A stretch of 64,000 nucleotides of DNA from Nocardioides sp. YIM 152315 (GTDB taxonomy: Bacteria > Actinomycetota > Actinomycetes > Propionibacteriales > Nocardioidaceae), in contig NZ_JARGER010000018.1 of assembly GCF_029210375.1 (NCBI RefSeq), positions 124,001 to 188,000 of the forward strand. The letters run 5' to 3'. Below are positions 41,758-51,269 of this stretch, piece after piece. The notes under the pieces were generated by a model. That model did not search any database. It was not told where the DNA came from and was given only the letters and a program-made list of their open reading frames with translations. Made by a program: the position numbers and the translations under genes. The first letter of the stretch is position 1. Every line of letters begins with the position of its first letter.

Positions 41758-43512
41758 TCAGCCGGCCGACCGCAGCAGGTCGCCGGTCGAGATCGCCCGG
41801 GTCGGCGCGCTGCGGAAGAGCACCAGCGCGAGCGCGCCCGCGACCACGGCACAGATCGCCGCGCCGGTGAAGACCGTCTGCTCCTGCGCGATGCCGGCGA
41901 GCTTGAGCAGCCGGGTGAACTCCGCGCAGCGGCTGCCTCCGTCGCACACGTCGCGGACCGACGGCACGTCCGCCTGCTCGGCGTAGTAGCGACGCAGCCC
42001 GATCGTGGTGAGCGCGGAGATGCCCACGAGCATCCCGACCATCCGCGAGACCACGACGAAGGCGCTCGCCAGCCCGTGCACCTCGTGGTCGGTGCTCGCC
42101 AGCACGGCCGCGTTGACGGGCGCGAGCGCGAGCCCGAAACCGAGCCCGGCGAGCACGAGAGGCAGCGTCGCGACCGGGCTCTCCAGGGACTCCAGGTCCC
42201 AGGTCGCCATCCAGAGGAAGCCCGCCGCCGCCAGCGCCATGCCGGCGGCCGTCACGACGCCGGCGGGCAGCCGGTGGGTGAGGTAGCCGCCGAGCACCGC
42301 GCCGACCGGCAGCGCCACCAGGAAGCGGACCAGCACGAGTGCCGCCATCAGCTGCGAGCCGGGGTAGACCGTGGTGCGTGCGAAGAGCGGGATGTCGATC
42401 AGTGCCGCGATCAGGGCCGCGCCGACGAAGAAGCTGACGAGCATCGCGCCCCAGGCGGGGGTACGCCGCATCGCGCCGGCCGGCACGAGCGGGCGCTCGA
42501 CGCGGCGCACGTGCACGACGAAGCCGACCGCGGCGAGCGCGGACGCGAGGAGGTACCAGACGCCCTGGTCGGAGAAGACCTGCACCTTCGGGTCGGCGGT
42601 CGCGAAGGCCAGCACGATCCCGGCCAGGGCCATCGCGAGCAGCAGGGCGCCGAGCGCGTCGGCCTCGCGCACGGTGGCGATCCACCCGCGGATGTCGAGC
42701 AGGGGCCGCCGCGCGGTGCAGCAGCGCACGACGAGCAGCACGAGCGCGACGATCGCGACGGTGCCGAGCGGGGTGAGCCAGCGGCCGTCGCCGGCGTACG
42801 GGATGAACAGCTGCCCGTAGGTGAGGTCGCGCATGAGCTGGCTGGGCTGGACGAAGACGAGCGCCCCGGCGACCAGCGTGACCAGGGCGAGGGCGAGGCC
42901 GATCCAGTCGAACCGCACGGTGGCTGAGGAAGGCGCGCCAGCGCCTGTCTCGAAACCACCCAATCGCCTGACGGCGACGGCGAGGGCGAGGCCGACGACC
43001 AGGTTGATCAGGAAGATCACCCGCCAGTCGGCGACGGCCAGCACCAGGGCGCCGAAGAGCGGGCCGAGGACGCTGCCGATCTCCTGCACGGCCGAGACCA
43101 GCCCGAGGGGTACGCCGCGGCGCTCGGCGGGGTAGAGGTCGGCGACCAGCGCGAGGGTGGCGGGCACCAGGCCGCCGCCGCCGACGCCCTGGAGGAAGCG
43201 GCCGGTCACCATCGTCGGCATGTCGTAGGCCAGCGTGGTGAGCAGCGAGCCGAGCGCGAAGACGACCAGGGCCGCGACCAGCACCGGCACCCGCCCCCGG
43301 AGGTCGGCGACGTGGCCGATCAGCGGCAGCATCGCGACGTACCCGAGCAGGAAGCCGGAGACGATCGGCGCCGCCCGCTGCAGCTGCTCGACCGGGATGC
43401 CGGCGCTGGCCATCATGTCCGGCAGGGCCAGCACGACCACGTAGGTGTCGGCGGCGGCGAACGCCACCGCGATCGCGGCCAGGCCCAGCAGGACCCGCGG
43501 CGACCTGGTCAC
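41758..43512 (-). CDS. MFS transporter (DHA2-like drug/metabolite exporter)
   Basis: A 584-residue polytopic protein with about 14 helices. MFS landmarks are GHVADLRGRVPVLV (motif A, loop 2-3) and GRFLQGVGGGGLVPATLALV (motif C-like). It starts at GTG overlapping the stop of the upstream lipoprotein gene by four bases, so the two form a coupled pair. In the loop after the sixth helix (residues about 184-199) lies GGFETGAGAPSSATV, encoded by a 42-bp palindromic repeat that is also present at 52414. Substrate unknown. Proton-driven export is inferred from family. Confidence 0.9.
   Translation of the reverse strand: MTRSPRVLLGLAAIAVAFAAADTYVVVLALPDMMASAGIPVEQLQRAAPIVSGFLLGYVAMLPLIGHVADLRGRVPVLVAALVVFALGSLLTTLAYDMPTMVTGRFLQGVGGGGLVPATLALVADLYPAERRGVPLGLVSAVQEIGSVLGPLFGALVLAVADWRVIFLINLVVGLALAVAVRRLGGFETGAGAPSSATVRFDWIGLALALVTLVAGALVFVQPSQLMRDLTYGQLFIPYAGDGRWLTPLGTVAIVALVLLVVRCCTARRPLLDIRGWIATVREADALGALLLAMALAGIVLAFATADPKVQVFSDQGVWYLLASALAAVGFVVHVRRVERPLVPAGAMRRTPAWGAMLVSFFVGAALIAALIDIPLFARTTVYPGSQLMAALVLVRFLVALPVGAVLGGYLTHRLPAGVVTAAGMALAAAGFLWMATWDLESLESPVATLPLVLAGLGFGLALAPVNAAVLASTDHEVHGLASAFVVVSRMVGMLVGISALTTIGLRRYYAEQADVPSVRDVCDGGSRCAEFTRLLKLAGIAQEQTVFTGAAICAVVAGALALVLFRSAPTRAISTGDLLRSAG
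42919..42960. repeat. 42-bp palindromic dispersed repeat, coding copy
   Basis: Arms GGTGG/CCACC at the ends and AGGCGC-GCCA-GCGCCT at the centre, with CTGAG and CTCGAA between. It matches the copy at 52414-52455 at 40 of 42 positions. Here it lies in frame in the MFS gene on the minus strand, encoding GGFETGAGAPSSAT within a cytoplasmic loop. Confidence 0.85.
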
Positions 43513-44207
43513 GGCGCCGTGATGTCCTGCTCGGTGCCGTAGTCGTCGAAGGTCACCGTGTAGGTCATCGAGTCGGCGTCCTCGTAGAAGACGCCGGTCA
43601 GGTCGGCGCTGCGCAGCTCGCCGTCGTCGGTGATCGTGTACGTCGCGTCGAAGTCGCCCGTGGCCGTCGGGATGACGTTCTTTACGACATCGGCGGAGAC
43701 CGTGCCGGTGTACTCGGTGAGGACCTCCTTGTTGTCCTCGCCGCCGCGGACGCTCTCGCCGGCCTCGAGGTCCTCGGTCGCGTCGAGCAGCGAGGAGAAG
43801 CCCGCGTCCGGGCTCATCAGCTGCGCAGGGTCGGGCGCGCCGTACTCCGCCGGGTCGATGTCCTGCCACCCGGTCGTGAGCGGCAACTGGACGTGCACCT
43901 TGCCGTCGACCGCGACGACCGGCACCTCGAAGGCCTGCCCGGACAGCACGACGGTGATCGTGCCGTCGAAGGCCGGTGCGTGGGTGCCGACGCCCTCGGC
44001 CTTCTCGACGCCGGTGACCCCGTCGGGGAGGTCGTCGGTGCTGAGCGTCAGGGCGACGCCGCTGGTGTCGTCGAGGGTCTGCTTGGCGGCCGCGAGCGCC
44101 TCCTCGGGCGACCGGTCGGCCTCGCCCCCGTCGTCGCCACCGCAGGCGGACAGCGACAGCGCGAGGAGACCGGCAACGAGAGCCGCGGGCAGGAGGGTGG
44201 TACGCAC
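43509..44207 (-). CDS. LppX/LprG-like lipoprotein
   Basis: A 232-residue exported lipoprotein. The N-terminus has a basic start (VRTT), a hydrophobic stretch (LLPAALVAGLLALSLSACGG) and a lipobox LSAC, so the mature protein starts at Cys about 22. The following domain (AAKQTLDDTSGVALTLSTDD, then TYTITDDGELRSADL) matches the LppX_LprAFG fold, which holds lipids in a pocket. In mycobacteria LprG is encoded with an MFS protein and moves triacylglycerol-type lipids; the coupled MFS gene downstream here has the same arrangement, which supports a joint role in lipid export. Confidence 0.88.
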   Translation of the reverse strand: MRTTLLPAALVAGLLALSLSACGGDDGGEADRSPEEALAAAKQTLDDTSGVALTLSTDDLPDGVTGVEKAEGVGTHAPAFDGTITVVLSGQAFEVPVVAVDGKVHVQLPLTTGWQDIDPAEYGAPDPAQLMSPDAGFSSLLDATEDLEAGESVRGGEDNKEVLTEYTGTVSADVVKNVIPTATGDFDATYTITDDGELRSADLTGVFYEDADSMTYTVTFDDYGTEQDITAP

Positions 44208-44211
44208 GCGG

Positions 44212-46695
44212 TCAGCCTTCCACACGGACCCGCGACGCGACCGGCGCGGCACAGGCCACGAGCGGCTGACTGGCCGGCGTGCCGGACCCGTCTCGCTTGC
44301 CCGTCGCGGCCGGCAGGTCGACCGGCGCGCCACTGGCCGCCGCGGCCCGGGCCGGCGCCGTGCCGACCCACGCGAAGACCAGGGTGTCCTCGCCCTTGAG
44401 GAAGCGATGGCAGCGGACGCCGCCGGTGGCACGTCCCTTGGCGGGGTACTCCGAGAACGGCGCCACCTTCAGCGCTCCGGGCTCGGTGCCGGGCAGCGCG
44501 GTCGAAGAGCCGGACGACGTGACGACGACCGAGCCGTCCGGGGCGTCGGGGTCGACGGCGCCGAACCACACCACCCGCTGACCGGCCGCCAGCCGGATGC
44601 CGGCGATGCCGCCGCCGGAGCGACCCTGCGGCCGCACCGAGTCGGCGCCGAAGTGGAGCAGCTGCGCGTCGGAGGAGACGAAGCAGAGCGTCTCGGAGCC
44701 CGTGACCAGCTCGACGGCCCCGACGACCTCGTCGCCCTCGGCGAGCCGGATCACCTCCCACTCCTCCCTGCCCAGCACCTCGGGGTTGACCCGCTTGACC
44801 GTGCCCTGGCGGGTGCCGAGCGCGAGCCCCGGGCCGTCGGTGCCCAGCGTGCACAGCGCGAGCAGCCGCTCTCCGGTCTCGAGGCCGAGGATCTCGCTCA
44901 CCGGCAGGCCGCCCGCGAGGTGGGGGTCGTTGGCGGTGTCGGGCAGCTGCGGGAGCTCCAGCACCCCGATCTTCACCAGCCGGCCGGCGCTGGTCAGACC
45001 GCCGACCTCACCGCGCGCGGTCGCGCGGACGGCCGAGACGACCACGTCGTGGTTGGCGCGTCCGCCGCCGTGGCCGGGCTGCTCGGCGTTCGCCGTGCGG
45101 GCCAGCAGGCCGGACGACGACAGGTAGACGAAGCACGGGTCGTCGGCGACCTCGAGTGGTACGGCCGCCGCGCTGACCGTCGTACCGGCGGACTCGAGCA
45201 GCACCGTGCGCCGCGGCGTGCCGTAGGTCTTCGCGACCTCGGCCAGCTCGTCGGAGACGACCTTCCAGCGGAGCCTCTCGTCCTCGATGATCGCGTCGAG
45301 CTCCTCGATCGTGCGGCGCAGCTCGTCCTGCTCCTTCTCCAGCTCGATGCGGGAGAACTTCGTGAGCCGGCGCAGCGGCATGTCGAGGATGTAGTCGGCC
45401 TGGATGTCCGAGAGGTCGAAGACCGAGATCAGCCGCTCCTTGGCGGCCGCGGCGTTGTCGCTGGACCGGATCAACTGGATGACCTCGTCGATGTCGAGGA
45501 TCGCGACCAGCAGGCCCTCGACCAGGTGCAGCCGGTCGGCGGCCTTGCGGCGACGGAAGACCGAGCGGCGCCGGACCACCTCGAAGCGGTGGTCGAGGAA
45601 GACCTGGAGCATCTCCTTGAGCGGCATCGTGCGCGGCTGGCCGTCGACCAGCGCGACCGCGTTGATGCCGAAGGAGTCCTCCATGGGCGTGAGCTTGTAG
45701 AGCTGCTCGAGCAAGGCCTCGGGCACGAACCCGTTCTTGACCTCGATCACCAGGCGCAGCCCGTTGTCGCGATCGGTGAGGTCCTTGATGTCGGAGATCC
45801 CCTGGAGCTTCTTGCCCTGCACCAGCGTCTTGATGCGCTCGACGACCTTCTCGGTGCCGACGCCGTAGGGCAGCTCGGTCACCACGATGCCCTTGCGGCG
45901 GTTGGTGACGCTCTCGACGCGAGCCGTCGCGCGCATCCGGAACGTGCCGCGGCCGGTCTCGTAGGCGTCGCGGATGCCGTCGAGGCCGATGATCTTGCCG
46001 CCGGTCGGCAGGTCGGGCCCGGGGATGAAGCGCATCAGGTCGTCGACGTCGGACCGGGGGTGCTTGATCAGGTGCCGCAGCGCCTGGACGACCTCGACGA
46101 GGTTGTGCGGGGCGCAGTTGGTCGCCATGCCGACCGCGATGCCCGTCGTACCGTTGACGACCAGGTGGGGGATCGCGGCCGGCAGCACGCCCGGCTCGTA
46201 CTCGCGGCTGTCGTAGTTGGGCTTGAAGTCGACGGTGTCCTCGTCGATCGAGGCCGTCATCGCGACCGCGGGCGGCGCCATCCGGCACTCGGTGTAGCGC
46301 ATCGCCGCCGGAGAATCGTCGGGAGATCCGAAGTTCCCATGGCCGTCGACGGTCGGCAGCCGCATCGCCCAGGGCTGCGTCATCCTCACCAGCGCGTCGT
46401 AGATGGCGCCGTCGCCGTGCGGGTGCAGCCGGCCCATCACCTCGCCGACGACGCGTGCGCTCTTGACGTGCCCCCGGTCGGGGCGCAGGCCCATGTCGTT
46501 CATCGTGTAGAGGATCCGGCGCTGCACCGGCTTCAGCCCGTCGCGCGCGTCGGGCAGCGCGCGGGAGTAGATGACGGAGTAGGCGTACTCGAGGAACGAG
46601 GTCTCCATCTCCTGCTTGATGTCGGTGTCGAGGATGTGCTCCTCGAAGTCGTCGGGGAGATCGCTCTTCGTCGTACGCCGGGCCATGGGCGCCAT
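44212..46695 (-). CDS. parC: DNA topoisomerase IV subunit A
   Basis: An 827-residue DNA-breakage/reunion subunit. The winged-helix region has [20 protein letters not shown] and [15 protein letters not shown], and the active-site tyrosine lies in [12 protein letters not shown] (about 135). The tower/coiled coil ends with [16 protein letters not shown]. The C-terminal propeller lacks the GyrA box QRRGGRG; the nearest segment is [14 protein letters not shown], which supports ParC rather than GyrA. The quinolone-contact position equivalent to E. coli GyrA Ser83 is glycine. It starts divergently from the acetyltransferase gene. Confidence 0.93.
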   Translation of the reverse strand: MAPMARRTTKSDLPDDFEEHILDTDIKQEMETSFLEYAYSVIYSRALPDARDGLKPVQRRILYTMNDMGLRPDRGHVKSARVVGEVMGRLHPHGDGAIYDALVRMTQPWAMRLPTVDGHGNFGSPDDSPAAMRYTECRMAPPAVAMTASIDEDTVDFKPNYDSREYEPGVLPAAIPHLVVNGTTGIAVGMATNCAPHNLVEVVQALRHLIKHPRSDVDDLMRFIPGPDLPTGGKIIGLDGIRDAYETGRGTFRMRATARVESVTNRRKGIVVTELPYGVGTEKVVERIKTLVQGKKLQGISDIKDLTDRDNGLRLVIEVKNGFVPEALLEQLYKLTPMEDSFGINAVALVDGQPRTMPLKEMLQVFLDHRFEVVRRRSVFRRRKAADRLHLVEGLLVAILDIDEVIQLIRSSDNAAAAKERLISVFDLSDIQADYILDMPLRRLTKFSRIELEKEQDELRRTIEELDAIIEDERLRWKVVSDELAEVAKTYGTPRRTVLLESAGTTVSAAAVPLEVADDPCFVYLSSSGLLARTANAEQPGHGGGRANHDVVVSAVRATARGEVGGLTSAGRLVKIGVLELPQLPDTANDPHLAGGLPVSEILGLETGERLLALCTLGTDGPGLALGTRQGTVKRVNPEVLGREEWEVIRLAEGDEVVGAVELVTGSETLCFVSSDAQLLHFGADSVRPQGRSGGGIAGIRLAAGQRVVWFGAVDPDAPDGSVVVTSSGSSTALPGTEPGALKVAPFSEYPAKGRATGGVRCHRFLKGEDTLVFAWVGTAPARAAAASGAPVDLPAATGKRDGSGTPASQPLVACAAPVASRVRVEG

Positions 46696-46823
46696 TCTTC
46701 ACGGTGCCTCCGACGATTCCGCGGAGGCTGCCCGATCTGGCCGGAGTGGCGACCGGCACCCGCGGCCGGCGTCCCGATCCGCCACCGGGGCCGGACCCGC
46801 GCTCCCCGGTCCGCGGCGGCCGG

Positions 46824-46829
46824 TAGATT
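46824..46829 (+). promoter_or_regulatory. Leaderless -10 box for GNAT/acyl-CoA synthetase gene
   Basis: TAGATT lies six bases before the GTG at 46836. Confidence 0.55.
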
Positions 46830-46835
46830 TCTCGT

Positions 46836-49532
46836 GTGACCCAGCAGGACGTGCCCGCCGCCCCGGCCCACTGGGAGGCCGACGTCCTCTTGCGCGACGG
46901 CCGGACGGCCCACATCCGGCCGATCCGGCCCGACGACCGCGAGGTGTTCGTCGAGTTCTACGCGCGGGTGTCGGACCAGTCGAAGTACTACCGCTTCTTC
47001 TCGCCGATGCCCCGGCTCTCCGAGCGCGACGTCGACCGCTTCATCCACGTCGACCACGTCGAGAGGGTGGCGTTCGTGCTCACGCTCCAGGGCGGGATCA
47101 TCGCGGTCGGCCGCTACGACGTGATCAAGCCGGGGGAGGCCGAGGTCGCCTTCCTGGTCGAGGACCGGCACCAGGGCCGCGGCATCGGCCAGCTGCTGCT
47201 CGAGCACCTCGCGCAGGCGGGCCGCGAGCGCGGGGTCGAGCGCTTCGTCGCCGAGGTCCTGCCCGACAACACGCGGATGATCCAGACCTTCCGCGACGCG
47301 GGCTACCGGGTGGCCAGCGAGTACGAGGAGGGCGTGCTCCAGCTCGAGTTCTCGATCGATCCCACCGACACCGCGATCGGGCTGATGTCGGCGCGTGAGC
47401 ACCGGGCCGAGGCGGCCTCGATCGAGCGGTTCTTCAACCCGCGCTCGGTCGCGGTCATCGGCGCCAGCCGCCGTCAGGAGACCATCGGCCAGGCGCTGGT
47501 GCGCAACCTCGTGACCGGCGACTTCACCGGCCGCGTCTACGCCGTGAACCCGACGTCCAACGCCGTGTCGGGGCTCCCGACGTACAAGTCCGTCACCGAC
47601 ATCCCCGACGACGTCGACGTGGCGGTCGTCGCGGTGCCGGCCGAGTCGGTGCAGGACGTCGTCCTCGACTGCGCGGCCAAGGGCGTCCACGGCCTGGTGG
47701 TCGTGTCGGCCGGCTTCGCGGAGACCGGCGACGACGGTCGCGTCCGGCAGCGCAAGCTGGTCGGGCTCTCGCGGTCCTACGGGCTGCGCCTGATCGGCCC
47801 CAACTGCCTGGGCATCATCAACACCGACGGCCGGGTGTCGCTCAACGCCTCGCTGTCGCCGCTGATGCCGCCGCGCGGCCGCGCCGGCTTCTTCTGCCAG
47901 TCCGGTGCGCTCGGCACCGCGATCCTCGAGAAGGTCTACAACCGCGGACTCGGCCTCTCGACGTTCGTGAGCGCCGGCAACCGCGCCGACGTCTCCGGCA
48001 ACGACCTCCTGCAGTACTGGGAGGAGGACGACTCCACCGAGGTCGTGCTGCTCTACCTCGAGTCGATCGGCAACCCGCGCAAGTTCTCCCGGATCGCGCG
48101 GCGGGTCTCGCTGCGCAAGCCGATCATCGCGGTCCGCTCGGGTCGCACGACCCAGGGCGTGCCGATGGGCCACGCCGTACGCCGCATCGCGGCACCGCCG
48201 GCCGCGGTCGACGCGATGTTCCGGCAGGCCGGCGTGATCCAGGTCGACACGCTCGACGAGATGTTCGACGTCGCCCAGCTGGTCGCCCACCAGCCGCTGC
48301 CGCGCGGCCGTCGGGTCGCGATCGTCGGCAACTCCGACGCGCTCGGCCTGCTCGCCGCCGACGCCGCCGCGGCCGTCGGCCTCGTCGTGAACAAGTCGAC
48401 GGCCCTGGGCGCGGAGGCGAGCGGGGAGGACTTCGAGGACGCCCTCGACGACGCCATCGACGACCCCGAGATCGACTCGGTGATCGCCGTCTACGTGCCG
48501 CCGATCAACGTCTCGGGCGAGGACGTCGCCAACGTGCTCGCCGCGGTGGGCGAGCAGTCGGACAAGCCCCTGGTCTCCTCCTTCCTCGGGGCCGAGGGCG
48601 TGCCAGAGCTGCTGCGCGTCCCCGACGTCGCCGGCTCGACGGCCGGGCGCGGCTCGGTGCCGTCGTACCCCGGCGTGGAGGCCGCGGTCCGCGCGCTCGC
48701 CCACGTGGTGGAGTACGCCGTGTGGCTGCGCACGCCCGAGGGCGAGGCCGTCGGCCGCGAAAAGGTCGACGAGGCCGCCGCCAAGCGGCTGGTGACCCGG
48801 ATCCTCGCCGAGCACCCGCAGGGCACCGAGCTCGGGCTCGCGGACCTCACCGAGCTGCTGGCCGCCTACGACATCGAGCTGTGGCAGACCCGGGCGGTCG
48901 ACTCCCGCGACGAGGCGGTCCGCGCCGGGGAGGACCTCGAGTGGGACGTCGTGCTCAAGGCGACCGCCGAGCACCTGCGCGAGCGTCCGGACCAGGCCCA
49001 CGTGTGGCGCAACATCGACGACGCCGAGGAGATGGCCGACGCCTGGGACACGCTCGGCAGCGTGATCTCCGAGCCGGAGCGGGCGGGATTCGTGGTGCAG
49101 AAGAACTCGCGGCCCGGCGTCCCCGTCGCGATCCGCAGCATCGAGGACCCGCTCTTCGGCCCCGTGGTGTCGTTCGGGATCGCCGGACCGCTCACCGAGC
49201 TGCTGGCCGACCGCTCCTACCGGATCCCGCCGCTGGGCGCCCGGGACGCGGCGGCGATGGTCCGCGAGATCAAGTCGTCGCCGATGCTCTTCGGCTACCG
49301 GGGCAGCGAGGTCGTCGACGTGGCGGAGATCGAGCGGCTGATCCAGCGGCTCGCCCAGCTGCAGAACGACCTGCCCCAGGTGAGCGCGCTGGAGTTGTCG
49401 CTGGTGCTCGCCGGCGCCGACGGGGCGACGGTCCTGACCGCGTCGGCACGCGTCGAGCCGGTCGTCGACCCCCGCTCGGACTGGTTCGTGCGGCGGCTCT
49501 CCCAGCCGGCTGGGGACACTCTGCCGTCGTGA
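46836..49532 (+). CDS. GNAT acetyltransferase fused to ADP-forming acyl-CoA synthetase-like domains (Pat-type)
   Basis: An 898-residue fusion. Residues about 17-170 are a GNAT domain with the acetyl-CoA loop DRHQGRGIGQLLLEHLAQ. Residues about 195-330 are a CoA-binding domain (FNPRSVAVIGASRRQETIGQ), then succinyl-CoA-ligase-like domains (GPNCLGIINTDGRVSLNAS; FFCQSGALGTAILE) and an ATP-grasp C-terminal part. This is the Pat layout of protein lysine acetyltransferases, with GNAT first as in actinobacterial types. The loop that should hold the phosphohistidine (SHTGALAG in active ligases) reads GHAVRRIAAPP and seems to lack it, so the ligase part is probably regulatory. Confidence 0.9.
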   Translation: MTQQDVPAAPAHWEADVLLRDGRTAHIRPIRPDDREVFVEFYARVSDQSKYYRFFSPMPRLSERDVDRFIHVDHVERVAFVLTLQGGIIAVGRYDVIKPGEAEVAFLVEDRHQGRGIGQLLLEHLAQAGRERGVERFVAEVLPDNTRMIQTFRDAGYRVASEYEEGVLQLEFSIDPTDTAIGLMSAREHRAEAASIERFFNPRSVAVIGASRRQETIGQALVRNLVTGDFTGRVYAVNPTSNAVSGLPTYKSVTDIPDDVDVAVVAVPAESVQDVVLDCAAKGVHGLVVVSAGFAETGDDGRVRQRKLVGLSRSYGLRLIGPNCLGIINTDGRVSLNASLSPLMPPRGRAGFFCQSGALGTAILEKVYNRGLGLSTFVSAGNRADVSGNDLLQYWEEDDSTEVVLLYLESIGNPRKFSRIARRVSLRKPIIAVRSGRTTQGVPMGHAVRRIAAPPAAVDAMFRQAGVIQVDTLDEMFDVAQLVAHQPLPRGRRVAIVGNSDALGLLAADAAAAVGLVVNKSTALGAEASGEDFEDALDDAIDDPEIDSVIAVYVPPINVSGEDVANVLAAVGEQSDKPLVSSFLGAEGVPELLRVPDVAGSTAGRGSVPSYPGVEAAVRALAHVVEYAVWLRTPEGEAVGREKVDEAAAKRLVTRILAEHPQGTELGLADLTELLAAYDIELWQTRAVDSRDEAVRAGEDLEWDVVLKATAEHLRERPDQAHVWRNIDDAEEMADAWDTLGSVISEPERAGFVVQKNSRPGVPVAIRSIEDPLFGPVVSFGIAGPLTELLADRSYRIPPLGARDAAAMVREIKSSPMLFGYRGSEVVDVAEIERLIQRLAQLQNDLPQVSALELSLVLAGADGATVLTASARVEPVVDPRSDWFVRRLSQPAGDTLPS

Positions 49533-49558
49533 TCTCGGCTGCGTGACAGACTGCACGT

Positions 49559-50146
49559 ATGCGCAGCACCAGGACCGAAGGTCGCGACCGCTCCGTCGAG
49601 CTGAGGGACGCCATCGACCGCACGGGCTACTACCCCGACGTGGTCACCGAGGGAGTGGAGAGCGCCGTCGCCGGTGAGGAGATCGTCTCCTTCTACGTCC
49701 ACCACGAGCCGACGTTCGACCGCGACGAGGTGCGCCGGCACCTCTCCGTCGTCGTGCTCACGCCGAGCCGGCTGATCCTGGCGCACACCGACGAGCACGA
49801 GGGCGACGACCTGCTCCCGGAGCCCTACACCTCCACCTCCACCGAGGCGATCCGGCTGACCTCGGTCCGGTCCGTCGTCGTCACCCGGATGGTCGCCAAC
49901 CCGACCGCCGGCCCCCGGCCGCCGGCCGAGGCCGTGATGACCATCGGGTGGGGTGGCGTCAGCCGGGTCGACCTCGAGCCCGCCGGATGCAGCGACCCGC
50001 AGTGCGACGCCGACCACGGCTACACCGGCGTGCTCGCCTCCGACGACTTCTCGCTGCGCGTCTCGGCCGCGGCCGACGGCACCGGCGCCGTGGACGGGCT
50101 GCTCGCCTTCGCGGAGTCGCTCTCAGCGCGCACCCACGCCCGCTAG
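49559..50146 (+). CDS. DUF5998 family protein
   Basis: A 195-residue soluble protein conserved in actinobacteria, with no established function. Distinct segments are LRDAIDRTGYYPDVVTEGVE near the N-terminus, SFYVHHEPTFDRDEVRRHLS, and a cysteine pair in GCSDPQCDADHGYTG near residue 145, which could bind metal. It lies 26 bp after the acetyltransferase fusion gene and 10 bp before the phosphodiesterase gene in the same direction, so the three probably form one transcription unit. Confidence 0.85.
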   Translation: MRSTRTEGRDRSVELRDAIDRTGYYPDVVTEGVESAVAGEEIVSFYVHHEPTFDRDEVRRHLSVVVLTPSRLILAHTDEHEGDDLLPEPYTSTSTEAIRLTSVRSVVVTRMVANPTAGPRPPAEAVMTIGWGGVSRVDLEPAGCSDPQCDADHGYTGVLASDDFSLRVSAAADGTGAVDGLLAFAESLSARTHAR

Positions 50147-50149
50147 CCT
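50144..50149 (+). promoter_or_regulatory. Leaderless -10 box for phosphodiesterase gene
   Basis: TAGCCT, whose TAG is the stop codon of the DUF5998 gene, lies seven bases before the GTG start at 50157. Confidence 0.4.
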
Positions 50150-50156
50150 CTCGCGT

Positions 50157-51269
50157 GTGGGGGAGTTCCTCGAGCCGGCGTACGGCGAGCGCTCGCTGGG
50201 CGACGTCGTCCCCGCGGTCGCGGGTGCGCTCGGCCTGTTCATGCCCGACGCGCCGACCCGCCTGGTGCTGCCCGAGGCCGCGGCGTACGTCGTCTTCCTC
50301 GTCGACGGCCTCGGCTCCCGGCTGCTGCAGCGCTACGCGCACGCCGCCCCGTTCCTCGCCGGACTGACCGACACCCCGGCGACCGCCGGCGTGCCGTCGA
50401 CGACCGCGACGAGCCTGACCTCGCTCGGCACCGGCCTCACCCCCGGAGCGCACGGGCTGGTCGGGTTCACCTCCCGGGTGCCCGGCACCGACCGGCTGCT
50501 CAACGCGCTGCTGTGGGACAAGGACGTCGACCCGGTCGAGTGGCAGCCGCACGACACGGCGTTCGCGCGGCTGCGCGGCCTCGGCGCGGCCGTCACGGTC
50601 GTCAACAAGCGCGAGTTCCGCGGTAGCGGGCTCACCGTCGCCGCTCACCGCGGGGCGGAGTACGTCGGCGCCGACCGGGTCGGCGAGCGGATCGCGGCCG
50701 CGGTCGCGGCCTCGGCGGAGCGCTCGTCGCTCACCTACCTCTATGACGGCGACCTCGACTGGACCGGGCACCGGTACGGCGTCGCCTCGAGCCCGTGGCT
50801 CCAGCAGCTGTCGATGGTCGACGCGGAGGCCGAGCAGCTGCGCGAGGCGCTACCGGGCGACGTACGCCTGCTCGTGATCGCCGACCACGGGATGATCGAC
50901 TCCGCGCCCGGGAGCCGCGTCGACGTCGACGACCGCACCGAGCTGCGCGACGGCGTGGCGCTCCTCGGCGGCGAGGCGCGCTTCCGCCACCTCTACTGCC
51001 ACCGGGGCGCGGTCGGCGACGTCGTCGCGACCTGGCGGGAGGTGCTCGCCGAGCGTGCGACCGTGCTCGCGCGCGGGGACGCCATCGCCCGCGGCTGGTT
51101 CGGGCCGGTGCTGCCGGGCGTGCTGCCACGGCTCGGCGACGTCGTGGTGGCCTGCCACGGCGACACGGCGATCCTGTCGACCACGGACTTCCCCTACGAG
51201 GCGACGCTCGTGGGCCTGCACGGGTCGCTGACGCCCGACGAGATGCTGATCCCGCTCCTCGTCAGCTGA
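50157..51269 (+). CDS. Alkaline-phosphatase-superfamily phosphodiesterase/pyrophosphatase
   Basis: A 370-residue enzyme of the type I phosphodiesterase/nucleotide pyrophosphatase group. Metal-site and catalytic residues are visible in [14 protein letters not shown] (first Asp), [20 protein letters not shown] (nucleophilic Thr), [15 protein letters not shown] (Asp/His ligands) and VIADHGMID (Asp-His). No signal peptide is seen, so it appears cytoplasmic. It is often encoded next to DUF5998 in actinobacteria. Substrate unknown. It starts at GTG, leaderless-like. Its end overlaps a small minus-strand gene by 8 bp. Confidence 0.88.
   Translation: MGEFLEPAYGERSLGDVVPAVAGALGLFMPDAPTRLVLPEAAAYVVFLVDGLGSRLLQRYAHAAPFLAGLTDTPATAGVPSTTATSLTSLGTGLTPGAHGLVGFTSRVPGTDRLLNALLWDKDVDPVEWQPHDTAFARLRGLGAAVTVVNKREFRGSGLTVAAHRGAEYVGADRVGERIAAAVAASAERSSLTYLYDGDLDWTGHRYGVASSPWLQQLSMVDAEAEQLREALPGDVRLLVIADHGMIDSAPGSRVDVDDRTELRDGVALLGGEARFRHLYCHRGAVGDVVATWREVLAERATVLARGDAIARGWFGPVLPGVLPRLGDVVVACHGDTAILSTTDFPYEATLVGLHGSLTPDEMLIPLLVS

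Noticed and set aside
42919-42960. Simple transcription terminator inside the MFS gene
   Set aside because: A terminator would not be kept in the middle of an intact frame, and the same 42-mer recurs elsewhere with full-length match, which points to a repeat element.
38794-46695. Reading the topoisomerase genes as gyrB and gyrA
   Set aside because: They are not adjacent or linked to dnaA/dnaN/recF, and the A subunit lacks the GyrA box; topoisomerase IV fits better.
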